A stretch of 64,000 bases of DNA from Streptomyces venezuelae ATCC 10712 (GTDB taxonomy: Bacteria > Actinomycetota > Actinomycetes > Streptomycetales > Streptomycetaceae). How positions within the stretch are numbered: the first letter of the stretch is position 1; every line of letters begins with the position of its first letter. The stretch covers positions 434,001 through 498,000 of the forward strand of contig NZ_CP029197.1 of NCBI RefSeq assembly GCF_008639165.1, read 5' to 3'. Below, piece by piece: positions 8,467 to 16,339 of the stretch. A program made the position numbers and the translations under genes. The notes under the pieces are model-generated. The model made no database searches and was not told where the DNA came from. It worked only from the letters and a program-made list of their open reading frames with translations.

Positions 8467-9441
8467 TCAGCCGCTGAGGCAGCGGGCCCGGGCGCGGACG
8501 AAGACCTCTTCGGCGAGCACGCGGTCCTCCGGGTGCGGGGTCCGGTACGCCCACGGCAGGGTCGTGTAGTACGGCCCGAGGGCTTCGAAGACGCGGGCCG
8601 CGTCGGTGAAGCGGAGGGCCCCGAAGAGGGCGTGCGCCAGGTGGTTGAGGTCGAGCACCGAGGCCTCGTCGGTGGCGCAGAAGAGGAACCAGGTGTCGAG
8701 GGCCCGCTGGGCGTCGCGTACGGCGTCCTCGGCGACCCAGTGCAGGTCGAGGGCGCGCTCCTGGCCGCGCTCGCGCCGGTAGCGCTCGACGCGCACGTAG
8801 AGCGGGAGGGCGTGCAGGGCGGAGCCCACGGGGGCGGAAGAGGCGGCCCAGTGGGAGTAGTTGACGGCCTCGGAGAGCGGTCCGGGGCGTCGGGCGTACA
8901 CGAACTGCAGCATGCGGTGGTGCGCCTCGCGGTTGTGCGGGTCGCGCTTCTCGGCCTCGGCGAGCAGGCCCCAGGGGCCGGGCGGCAGCATGGGGGCGGG
9001 CGGGGCGAGCCGGTGCTCGGCCATGCGCTGGCGGCCGTCGAGGGCGGCGAGGGCGATCAGCCCCACCCAGGGCACGGGGTCGTCGGGGGCCAGGTCGGCG
9101 GCCTCCCGGCAGGCGGTCCAGGCCTCGTGCCACAGGTCCCGGGTGCGGGGGTGGCCGGCACGGTGGGCGCGTACGGCCCGCTCGACGGCGACCCTGCTGT
9201 GCATCACGGTCGCGGCGAGGCTCCCGGGCTGTTCGGTCCGCCAGATGTGGACGACGTCGGTGCCGGCGGCGACGGCGGCCAGGACCTGGGTGCGCCGGGT
9301 CCACCCGTCCCAGTCCGAGGTCTCGTCGAGGAGCCTGGCCATGGCGACCCAACGCCCCGTGCGCAGGTCCTGGACGGCGTTGCGCAGGGCGTGGTCGTGG
9401 CCCGCGGGATGGTAGACGGGGCGGAAGCCGTGTCCGGCCAT
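8467..9441 (-). CDS. Conserved hypothetical protein, helical
   Basis: 324 residues, no signal peptide or membrane segment. The sequence is rich in Trp, His and Ala and looks like a helical-repeat (TPR-like) scaffold: repeated amphipathic blocks such as AEHRL/PWGLLAEAEKRDPHNREAHHRMLQ and ALDTWFLFCATDEASVLDLNHLAHALF. I do not recognise a catalytic motif. It is encoded just upstream of the amino-acid permease and probably co-transcribed with it. A minus-strand TATAGT at 9537-9542, about 95 bases upstream of the ATG, is a plausible -10 box. Confidence 0.75.
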   Translation of the reverse strand: MAGHGFRPVYHPAGHDHALRNAVQDLRTGRWVAMARLLDETSDWDGWTRRTQVLAAVAAGTDVVHIWRTEQPGSLAATVMHSRVAVERAVRAHRAGHPRTRDLWHEAWTACREAADLAPDDPVPWVGLIALAALDGRQRMAEHRLAPPAPMLPPGPWGLLAEAEKRDPHNREAHHRMLQFVYARRPGPLSEAVNYSHWAASSAPVGSALHALPLYVRVERYRRERGQERALDLHWVAEDAVRDAQRALDTWFLFCATDEASVLDLNHLAHALFGALRFTDAARVFEALGPYYTTLPWAYRTPHPEDRVLAEEVFVRARARCLSG

Positions 9442-9536
9442 CAGGGGGTGGGGCGTGGTGTGGATGACATGGGTCCTCGGTGGATGGAGGGGGTGGTCAG
9501 TCCCCCGGCGGGCGTCCCGGCCGTTGATCGGCGATC

Positions 9537-9542
9537 ACTATA
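9537..9542 (-). promoter_or_regulatory. Candidate -10 box for the hypothetical/permease operon
   Basis: TATAGT on the minus strand, upstream of the gene starting at 9441. TGGACC lies 19 bases further upstream as a weak -35. The spacing is long, so this is tentative. Confidence 0.35.
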
Positions 9543-9574
9543 GAGGGCTCTGGATGTGACCGGTCCACTTTCTT

Positions 9575-9624
9575 TCCTGACAGTAACTATTCAGACAGCG
9601 ACTGAAATTGACTTACTGTCAGGA
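9575..9624. promoter_or_regulatory. Long inverted repeat, candidate operator of the glpK-like operon
   Basis: Perfect 12-bp arms TCCTGACAGTAA (9575-9586) and TTACTGTCAGGA (9613-9624) are separated by 26 bases. These contain a second, nested inverted repeat, TTCAG (9590-9594)/CTGAA (9602-9606). A -35-like TTGACT begins at 9608, inside the array. This unusually AT-rich block is in the divergent region between the permease operon and the kinase operon, so it may control either. The 303-base gap 9442-9744 holds nothing else I can identify. Confidence 0.6.
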
Positions 9625-9744
9625 TGTCCGGCGGAACCTGACGGGGTCCCCCGCCAGGGGTTGACGCGGGCCCGCGACGACGGCACCCTGACCCTTTTCG
9701 GTGATCGGATGATCACCGAGCGGTCCAGGGACAGGAGCGGCACG

Positions 9745-11214
9745 ATGACGGGCGGCCCGGTACTCGCCGTCGACCAGGGCACCTCGGGCACCAAAGCCCT
9801 CGTCCTCTGCCCGGACCGCGGGGTCATCGGCAGCGGTACGGCCCCGGTGCGGCCCCGCTACCTGCCCGGCGGCCTGGTCGAGGTCGACCCGCGTGAGCTG
9901 TACGACTCCGTGGTCGCCGCCGGGCGCGCGGCGCTCGCGGAGGCCGGCACCCCGGTCGTCGCCGTGGGGCTCGCCAACCAGGGCGAGACCGTCCTCGCCT
10001 GGGACCCCGCCACCGGCGACCCGCTCACCGACGCGCTGGTGTGGCAGGACCGCCGCTCGGCCCCCCTCTGCGCCGAACTCGACGCCCATGCCGAGCACTT
10101 GAGACGGCTCACCGGCCTCCCCCTCGACCCCTACTTCGCCGCTCCCAAGATGGCCTGGATCCGTCGCCACGCCACCGGCGCCGGCGTCGTCACCACGAGC
10201 GACGCCTGGCTCGTCCACCGGCTCACGGGCGCCTTCGTCACCGACACGGCCACCGCCGGCCGGACCGGGCTCCTCGACCTCGACACGCTCGCCTGGTCAC
10301 AGGAGGCGCTGGACCTGTACGGCCTGGGCGGCGAACGCCTCCCCCGGGTCGTCGACTGCGACACGCCCGTCGGCACCACGACCGCGTTCGGCCCGCCGCT
10401 GCCCCTCACCGGGCTCCTGGTGGACCAGCAGGCCGCCCTCCTCACCCAGAGCGCCGACGACCCGGCCGCCGCCAAATGCACCTACGGCACCGGGGCCTTC
10501 CTCCTCGCCCAGACCGGCCCCGAGCCCCGGCGCGCCACGTCGGGCCTGGTCAGCTGTGTCGCCTGGCGGCTCGGCGGACGGGCCGCCCATTGCCTCGACG
10601 GCCAGGTGTACACGGTCGCCTCGGCCGTGCGCTGGCTCACCGACCTCGGCGTCATCGCCGGGGCCCGGGAGATCGACCCGGTCGGCGGCGGCGTCCCGGA
10701 CGCCGGCGGGGTCACCTTCGTGCCCGCGCTCGCGGGACTCGCCGCGCCCTGGTGGCGGGGCGACGTCCGCGGCTCCCTCACCGGACTCGGCCTGGACACC
10801 ACCCCGGGCCATCTGGTCCGCGCCCTCTGCGAGGGCATCGCCGCCCAGGTCGTGGAGCTCGCCTCGGCCGTCGCGGCCGACCGGGGGGCGCCGCTGACCT
10901 CGCTGCGCACCGACGGCGGCCTCACCCGGTCGGCGCTGCTCATGCAGACCCAGGCGGACCTCCTGCAACTCCCCGTCGAAGTGGCCTCGTTGCCCGACGC
11001 GACGGCGCTCGGCGTGGGCGCGGTGGCCCGGCTCGGCCATGAACCCGGGCTCAGCCTCCGCGAGGCCGTGCCGGAGTGGAAGCCGTCGGCCGTGTACGAA
11101 CCGCGCGTCTCGGGCGAGGAGGCCGCGGCGCGGCTCGCCCGGTTCCGCGCGGAGGTGGCGGCGCTCGTCGACCGGTCGGGGACCGACGGCGGCTCCGCCA
11201 CCGGCGCGGCATGA
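9745..11214 (+). CDS. FGGY-family carbohydrate kinase, glycerol-kinase-like
   Basis: 489 residues. It has the FGGY two-domain ATPase fold: phosphate-1 loop AVDQGTSGTKALV, GLANQGETV and VWQDRRS (the glycerol kinase WQDRR block), LVDQQAALL, adenosine-site TYGTGAFLL and DGGLTRSALLMQTQADLL. The likely reaction is ATP-dependent phosphorylation of glycerol or a related polyol. The ATG at 9745 has GGAG 9-10 bases upstream; the GTG-initiated extension from 9556 is not kinase-like. It is the first gene of a three-gene coupled operon with GlpA- and GlpB-like flavoproteins, supporting a glycerol-3-phosphate route. Another polyol is possible. Confidence 0.85.
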   Translation: MTGGPVLAVDQGTSGTKALVLCPDRGVIGSGTAPVRPRYLPGGLVEVDPRELYDSVVAAGRAALAEAGTPVVAVGLANQGETVLAWDPATGDPLTDALVWQDRRSAPLCAELDAHAEHLRRLTGLPLDPYFAAPKMAWIRRHATGAGVVTTSDAWLVHRLTGAFVTDTATAGRTGLLDLDTLAWSQEALDLYGLGGERLPRVVDCDTPVGTTTAFGPPLPLTGLLVDQQAALLTQSADDPAAAKCTYGTGAFLLAQTGPEPRRATSGLVSCVAWRLGGRAAHCLDGQVYTVASAVRWLTDLGVIAGAREIDPVGGGVPDAGGVTFVPALAGLAAPWWRGDVRGSLTGLGLDTTPGHLVRALCEGIAAQVVELASAVAADRGAPLTSLRTDGGLTRSALLMQTQADLLQLPVEVASLPDATALGVGAVARLGHEPGLSLREAVPEWKPSAVYEPRVSGEEAAARLARFRAEVAALVDRSGTDGGSATGAA

Positions 11215-12761
11215 CCGTGCCGGGGACGCGCCTGCCCGGCGAGGGCGTGAACGGGACCGGCGCGCCTCGCGGGAACGGGCCCGGCGCGCCCCGCCTGAAC
11301 GGGACCGGCGTGCCCGGCGCGGGCGCGCCGCACGGGGACGTCACCCGCCGGGGTCCGCTCCCCACCGGACCGGACGCGGCGTACGACGTGGTGGTCGTCG
11401 GCGCCGGGGTGGTCGGCTCGGCGATCGCCCGCGCGCTCGCCCGCCACCCGCTCCGCGTGGCGCTCGTGGAGGCCGCGAACGACGTCGGGGACGGCACCTC
11501 CAAGGCCAACACCGCGATCCTGCACACCGGTTTCGACGCCGCGCCGGGGACGCTCGAAGCGCGGCTCGTCCGCGAGGGACACCGGCTGCTCGCCGGCTAC
11601 GCCCGCCGGACCGGCATCCCCGTCGAGCCGGTGGGCGCCCTCCTGGTGGCCTGGGACGAGCAGCAGCGCACCGCCCTCCCCCGCTTGGCGGAGAAGGCCG
11701 AACGCAACGGACACCGCACCACGCGCCTGCTCGACGCCGATGAACTCCGGGCGCGGGAACCCCACTTGGGCCCCGGCGCGCTCGCCGCCCTCCAGGTTCC
11801 CGGCGAATCGGTGATCTGCCCCTGGACGACGACCCTCGCGTACGCCACGCAGGCCGTCCGCTCCGGTGTCGACCTGCACCTCGGCTGCCGGGTGGAGAAG
11901 GTGCGCACGGGTGACCCGTACCACCGGATCGTCACCCGGCGCGGAGTGCTGCGCACCCGCCATCTCGTCAACGCCTGCGGGCTGTACGCCGACGCCGTCG
12001 ACGCGCTGGTCGGCCGCGAGGACTTCACCGTCACCCCGCGCCGGGGCCAGCTGCTCGTCTTCGACAAGTTCGCCCGCGACCTGGTCCGGCACATCCTGCT
12101 GCCCGTGCCGGGCCCGCTGGGCAAGGGGGTGCTCATCGCACCGACCGTGTACGGGAACGTGATGCTCGGCCCCACCGCCGAGGACCTCGACGACAAGACC
12201 GCCACCGGCACGACCGCCGAGGGGCTCGCCGGGCTCCGCGAGCAGGGCGGCCGGATCCTGCCCGCGCTGCTCGACGAGGAGGTCACGGCCGTGTACGCGG
12301 GGCTGCGGGCCGCCACTGGTCAGGAGGACTACCGGATCGCCGCGCACCCGGCGCTCCGGTACGTCACGGTGGGCGGCATCCGCTCCACCGGGCTCACCGC
12401 CTCCCTGGCCATCGCCGAGCACGTCCTGGGGCTGCTCGCCGACTGCGGCCTCGACCCCGGACCCGAACGCCCGCTCGCCGCCCTGCGGATGCCCAACCTC
12501 GGCGAGGCCTTCCCCCGTCCCTACCGGGACGCCCGGCTCATCGCGGGCGACGCCGAGTACGGGTCGGTCGTCTGCCACTGCGAGCGGGTCACCCGGGGCG
12601 AGATCCGCGCCGCCCTCACCTCGACGATCCCGCCCGGCGGCCTCGACGGCCTGCGGCGCAGGACCCGGGCCCGTGGCGGCCGCTGCCAGGGCCACTACTG
12701 CGGCGCGGAGGTACGGGCCCTGTTCGAGGAGTACCGGGAGTACGGGGAGGGCGCCCGGTGA
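11211..12761 (+). CDS. GlpA-like glycerol-3-phosphate dehydrogenase with BFD [2Fe-2S] domain
   Basis: 516 residues. A DAO-type FAD domain begins at about residue 58 (VVVVGAGVVGSAIARAL) after a Gly/Pro/Asn-rich N-terminal extension. The C-terminus carries a BFD-like [2Fe-2S] domain with C455, C457, C492 and C497 (CxC...CxxxxC). This is the GlpA/LhgO-like architecture that oxidises glycerol-3-phosphate or a 2-hydroxyacid and passes electrons to a partner flavoprotein. The ATG overlaps the kinase stop (ATGA), and the stop overlaps the next start (GTGA), so all three are translationally coupled. The first 55 residues contain GTGAPRG/GTGVPG-type repeats not expected in the family. Confidence 0.85.
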   Translation: MTVPGTRLPGEGVNGTGAPRGNGPGAPRLNGTGVPGAGAPHGDVTRRGPLPTGPDAAYDVVVVGAGVVGSAIARALARHPLRVALVEAANDVGDGTSKANTAILHTGFDAAPGTLEARLVREGHRLLAGYARRTGIPVEPVGALLVAWDEQQRTALPRLAEKAERNGHRTTRLLDADELRAREPHLGPGALAALQVPGESVICPWTTTLAYATQAVRSGVDLHLGCRVEKVRTGDPYHRIVTRRGVLRTRHLVNACGLYADAVDALVGREDFTVTPRRGQLLVFDKFARDLVRHILLPVPGPLGKGVLIAPTVYGNVMLGPTAEDLDDKTATGTTAEGLAGLREQGGRILPALLDEEVTAVYAGLRAATGQEDYRIAAHPALRYVTVGGIRSTGLTASLAIAEHVLGLLADCGLDPGPERPLAALRMPNLGEAFPRPYRDARLIAGDAEYGSVVCHCERVTRGEIRAALTSTIPPGGLDGLRRRTRARGGRCQGHYCGAEVRALFEEYREYGEGAR

Positions 12762-13966
12762 ACCGCACGGTCGACGTCCTCGTGGTGGGCGCCGGACCCG
12801 CCGGGCTCGCCGCGGCCGCCCGGCTCGCGGCGGGCGGCGCGGGCCGCGTCGAGGTCCTGGAACGGGAACGGACCGCGGGCGGAGTCCCCCGGCACTGCGC
12901 CCGGCCGGGTTTCGGGGCGGACAGCCGGGGCCGGCCCCTGGACGGCCCCGCCTTCGCGCGGCGCGCCGTTCGGGCGGCGCTGCGGGCCGGGGCCACCGTG
13001 CGGACCGGGGCGTCGGCGACCGGCTGGGCCGGGCCGCTGACCCTCGACGTCACCGCCCCGACCGGCCTCGAACGCGTCCGGGCCCGGGCGGTGGTCCTCG
13101 CGACCGGAGCCCGCGAACGGCCCCGCAGCGCCCGGCTCGTACCCGGTTCACGCCCGGCCGGAGTGCTCACCACGGGCGAACTCCAGCAGCTCGTCCTGCG
13201 GTTCGCCGCACCGGCGGAGCACCTCGGGCGCCGGGCGGTGGTCGTCGGCGGGGACCCCGTGGCCCTCGGCGCGGTGCGGACGCTGCGCGCGGCCGGGGTG
13301 GAGGTGGCGGCCGTCGTCGCCGAACTCCCGGCCAGGCGGGCCCCCTTCGGCTCCGTTCCGGTGCTCTCCGGCACGGTCGTGACGGAGCTGCTCGGGCGCG
13401 GCCGGCTGACCGGCGTCGCCGTGCGGGGCGAGGACCGCCGCACGGCCGTGCTCCGCTGCGACACGGTGGTCTTCACCGGCGACTGGATCCCGGACCACGA
13501 ACTGGCCCGGGCCGGCGGGCTGCCGCTCGCCCCGGGCACCCTGGGGCCGGTGACGGACGGCTCCTTCCGCACCGCCGAGCCGGGGGTCTTCGCGGTCGGC
13601 AACCTGCTGCACGGCGGGGAACCCGCGCCCGTGGCCGCCGGCGAGGGGCGCGCGGTGGTGGCCGCGGTGCTGGACCGGCTCGCCGGACGGCCCTGGCCGA
13701 GCGGTGGGGTGCCGGTGGTGACGGCGGGTCCGCTGCGGTGGGTGACGCCCGGGCTCCTCGGCCCGCAGGCCCCGGCCCTCCTCGTACGGGCGGAGCGCCG
13801 CCTGCACCGGCCGGTCCTGACGCTCACCCAGGACGGGGCCCCGCTGCGCCGGGAGCGGCTCGGCGCCACGCTCGTCCCCTGGCGTTCGGTACGGCTCCTC
13901 CCCCACTGGACGCGCGGAGCCGACCTCGGGGGCGGGCCGGTGGTGATCAGCGCCGCCGAGGAATGA
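12758..13966 (+). CDS. NAD(P)/FAD-dependent oxidoreductase, GlpB/COG0446-like partner
   Basis: 402 residues. An FAD fold (VLVVGAGPAGLAAAARLAAG) is followed by VVLATGAREPR-type context (ATGARERPRSARLV), a second nucleotide fold (RAVVVGGDPVALGAVRTL) and the terminal FAD-binding block GVFAVGNLLHGGEP. This is the pyridine-nucleotide-disulfide class that partners GlpA-like proteins in Firmicutes and Thermotogae. The GTG start overlaps the previous stop by four bases. The small DUF1667 protein that usually completes the cassette is absent here, although the C-terminal 80 residues extend beyond the usual fold. Confidence 0.8.
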   Translation: MNRTVDVLVVGAGPAGLAAAARLAAGGAGRVEVLERERTAGGVPRHCARPGFGADSRGRPLDGPAFARRAVRAALRAGATVRTGASATGWAGPLTLDVTAPTGLERVRARAVVLATGARERPRSARLVPGSRPAGVLTTGELQQLVLRFAAPAEHLGRRAVVVGGDPVALGAVRTLRAAGVEVAAVVAELPARRAPFGSVPVLSGTVVTELLGRGRLTGVAVRGEDRRTAVLRCDTVVFTGDWIPDHELARAGGLPLAPGTLGPVTDGSFRTAEPGVFAVGNLLHGGEPAPVAAGEGRAVVAAVLDRLAGRPWPSGGVPVVTAGPLRWVTPGLLGPQAPALLVRAERRLHRPVLTLTQDGAPLRRERLGATLVPWRSVRLLPHWTRGADLGGGPVVISAAEE

Positions 13967-14088
13967 CGCGCGGGGGCGCGGGCGTACGCGAAGCGGCGTA
14001 CGCGGCTCGGCGCGGCGTACGGGTGGGGCGTACGGAGGCGTGGCGTGCGCGGCTGCGGGGGCCGGGGCCTTCGGCCACACTGGTCGGC

Positions 14089-14565
14089 ATGCCGGACAAA
14101 CGCAGCGCGGGTCTTCTGGTCTTCCGCCGTACCACCGCGGGCGGCGTCGAGGTCCTCATCGGCCATATGGGCGGGCCCTTCTGGGCCTCCCGCGAACAGT
14201 CGGCCTGGTCGATCCCCAAGGGGGAGTACGAGCCGGACGAGACCCCGGAGGCCGCCGCGAGCCGCGAGTTCCAGGAGGAGCTGGGACTTCCGGCCCCCGA
14301 GGGCGAGTGGTGGGACCTCGGCGAGTCCCGGCAGCGCAACGGGAAGCTCGTCACCGTCTGGGCGGTCGAGGGCGACCTCGACCCCGACCGGATCGTGCCC
14401 GGCACCTTCACCATGGAGTGGCCGCCCCGGTCGGGCGTCCAGGGGGAGTTCCCCGAGATCGACCGGGTGGACTGGTTCAGCCCGGAGGCGGCCCGTCCGC
14501 TGCTCGTCGAGGGTCAGCGGGTCTTCCTCGAACGGCTGGAGGCGCGGCTCGACGGGCAGGGCTGA
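14089..14565 (+). CDS. Nudix hydrolase
   Basis: 158 residues with a complete Nudix box, G-x5-E-x7-REFQEELGL, so Mg-dependent hydrolysis of a nucleoside-diphosphate-linked compound is expected. The flanking blocks (SAGLLVFRR, SIPKGEYEPDE, EFPEIDRVDWFSPEAAR) place it in the NUDIX subfamily close to Ap4A/diadenosine hydrolases and YfcD-type proteins. The ATG at 14089 was chosen from homology; the frame is open upstream. The 120-base gap before it contains several GGCGTACG repeats. Substrate unknown. Confidence 0.9.
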   Translation: MPDKRSAGLLVFRRTTAGGVEVLIGHMGGPFWASREQSAWSIPKGEYEPDETPEAAASREFQEELGLPAPEGEWWDLGESRQRNGKLVTVWAVEGDLDPDRIVPGTFTMEWPPRSGVQGEFPEIDRVDWFSPEAARPLLVEGQRVFLERLEARLDGQG

Positions 14566-14627
14566 GGGCGATTGTCAGACCCGTGCGAGAGGGTGGTGAG
14601 CGCCGAACTGTCGAGAGGGAGCCCGAC

Positions 14628-14873
14628 ATGACCACGATCACCGCCCGAGAGCGCGCGGCCGCCCAGGCGTACCTGCGATTGCTCGAGTCCACCCAGGCCG
14701 TGCTGACCGATCCACAGCTCGCCCCGTACGCCGGGGTGATGCTCACGCACCCGATGGCCGAGGCCGACGAGGCGCTCCGCGCCGCCGGCCTCGCGGGGAA
14801 CGAGGACCGGCTGCTGCGGCTCGTCTCCTCCCTGCGCGCCTCCCCGGCGACCGCGTGGGGGCGCACCGGCTGA
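14628..14873 (+). CDS. Small hypothetical protein, 81 aa
   Basis: An 81-residue protein that I do not recognise, with a predicted all-helical composition (ERAAAQAYLRLLESTQAVL, then DEALRAAGLAGNEDRLLRLV) and no cysteine, signal or membrane segment. The start is supported by GAGAGGGAG seven bases before the ATG, and codon usage is typical of the genome. It lies 62 bases after the Nudix gene and may be co-transcribed with it. Confidence 0.65.
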   Translation: MTTITARERAAAQAYLRLLESTQAVLTDPQLAPYAGVMLTHPMAEADEALRAAGLAGNEDRLLRLVSSLRASPATAWGRTG

Positions 14874-14901
14874 GGCGGCGCGGCCACGAGGGGAGGGGCC
14901 G

Positions 14902-16155
14902 TCAGCCGCCGGGCCGGACCGGGAGCGTCCGGACGCTGTTGCCGACGAACCCGGAGTGCCGGGGCAACTCGGACTCCGGGACGGCCAGGTCCAGGCCGGG
15001 GAAGCGGGTGAACAGCGTCTCCAGGGCGACGGCCGCCTCCATCCGGGCGAGCGGGGCGCCCAGGCAGTAGTGCGGGCCGTGGCCGAGTGACAGGTGCTTC
15101 ACCGTCGCCGTACGCGTGAGGTCGAAGCGGTCGGCGTCCGGGCCGTGGGCCTTGGTGTCCCGGCCCGCCGCCGCATAGCCGGCGAGGACGGGGGTGCCCC
15201 GGGGGATGAGGGTGCCGTCGACGGTGAGGTCCCGGGTGGGATAGCGGAACGGGAAGTAGCTGACCGGGCTGTCCCAGCGGAGCGTCTCCTCCACCACGTC
15301 CGACCAGCTCGCCCGGCCGTCGAGGACCAGGGCGAGTTGGTCGCGGTGGGAGCAGAGCGCCCGCACGGCGTTGGTCACCAGGTTCAGGGTGGTCTCGTGG
15401 CCGGCGACGATCAGCAGGAGCAGGGTGCCGATCAGCTCGTGCGGGCCGAGCCGGTCGCCGTCCTCGTCGCGGGCCGCGATGAGCGCGCTGGTGAGGTCGT
15501 CGCGCGGATCGGCGGCCTTGGCGGCGGCGATGGCGGTGAGGAGTTCGAGGAGCTCGCGGTTGACGGCGACGGCGCGGTCGGGCCCGATGTCGGTCGCGAC
15601 GACCAGCGCGGAGAGCTCGTGCAGCCGGTCCTGGTGGGCCCGGTCGACGCCGAGGAGTTCGCAGATGACGCCGAGCGGCAGCGGGAGGGCGTAGTGGCGG
15701 CGGAGGTCCGCGACGCCGTCGCCCCGTTCGGCGGCCTCGGCGAGTCCGTCGAGGAGTCCGGCGGCGACCGTCGCGACGCGGGGGCGCAGTTCCTCCACCC
15801 GGCGGGCGGTGAAGGCGCTGCTCACCAGGGCGCGCAGACGGCGGTGGTCGGCGCCGTCGGCGGTCATCATGCCCGGGAGGGTGGCGAAGGTGCGCAGGGG
15901 CCAGCCGTCGGGTATTCGGCCCTCGGAGAGGGCGGTGAAGTGCTGGGGGCCCTTGGCGACGTCGGGGTGGGAGAGGAAGTCACGGAGGGCGTCGTGGCCG
16001 AGGACGGCCATGCCGTCGATGTCGCCGGGGAGGAGTACGGGGGTGACGGCGCCCTCCGCGAGGAGGCGGGCGTTGACGGCGTGCGGGCAGGGGCCGGTGG
16101 GGTCGAGGCGGTGGGGCGCGCGGCGGCCGGGGGCGGTGCTCTTCGGTGCGTTCAC
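14902..16155 (-). CDS. Cytochrome P450
   Basis: 417 residues, the usual length of a soluble bacterial class I P450. Seen: I-helix oxygen-activation motif AGHETT (251-256), K-helix ExxR (E290, R293), and the heme-ligand loop GHGPHYCLGAPLAR with Cys364. The residue normally Phe at the start of that loop is Leu (LSLGHG). I chose the GTG at 16155 because AGGAG lies nine bases upstream; the frame continues 29 codons further without homology. No ferredoxin gene is adjacent, so electron partners are elsewhere. Substrate unknown. Confidence 0.9.
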   Translation of the reverse strand: MNAPKSTAPGRRAPHRLDPTGPCPHAVNARLLAEGAVTPVLLPGDIDGMAVLGHDALRDFLSHPDVAKGPQHFTALSEGRIPDGWPLRTFATLPGMMTADGADHRRLRALVSSAFTARRVEELRPRVATVAAGLLDGLAEAAERGDGVADLRRHYALPLPLGVICELLGVDRAHQDRLHELSALVVATDIGPDRAVAVNRELLELLTAIAAAKAADPRDDLTSALIAARDEDGDRLGPHELIGTLLLLIVAGHETTLNLVTNAVRALCSHRDQLALVLDGRASWSDVVEETLRWDSPVSYFPFRYPTRDLTVDGTLIPRGTPVLAGYAAAGRDTKAHGPDADRFDLTRTATVKHLSLGHGPHYCLGAPLARMEAAVALETLFTRFPGLDLAVPESELPRHSGFVGNSVRTLPVRPGG

Positions 16156-16246
16156 TGAGGGCTCCTGACGACAGGACGAGCCGGTGGCGAGGTCCGGGCG
16201 GTACGACTCCCCCACAGTGCGGGGCGCGAGGGGACGGGGCAAGGCT

Positions 16247-16300
16247 GTGCCCGGAAAGTAGCGCCGTCTGCCCGCGGGCCAGGCGGGACTTTCCGGGCAC
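16247..16300. terminator. Long inverted repeat, probable terminator of the RCK-channel gene
   Basis: Perfect 13-bp arms GTGCCCGGAAAGT and ACTTTCCGGGCAC with a 28-base GC-rich loop that can extend the stem (GCGCC/GGCGG). It lies between the stop of the minus-strand channel gene and the start of the P450 gene. A regulatory role for the P450 is an alternative. Confidence 0.55.
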
Positions 16301-16339
16301 GGTCAAGGGTCGGACGCGCGCCGGGCGGTGGGGTGTTGG

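Noticed and set aside
9556-9744. N-terminal extension of the glycerol-kinase-like frame from an upstream GTG
   Set aside because: The extension is encoded by the AT-rich operator region, has no kinase similarity, and a good Shine-Dalgarno precedes the ATG at 9745.
10482-12695. 737-codon minus-strand frame opposite the glp-like operon
   Set aside because: Its composition is that of a GC-rich antisense shadow, and all three sense genes have clear motifs.
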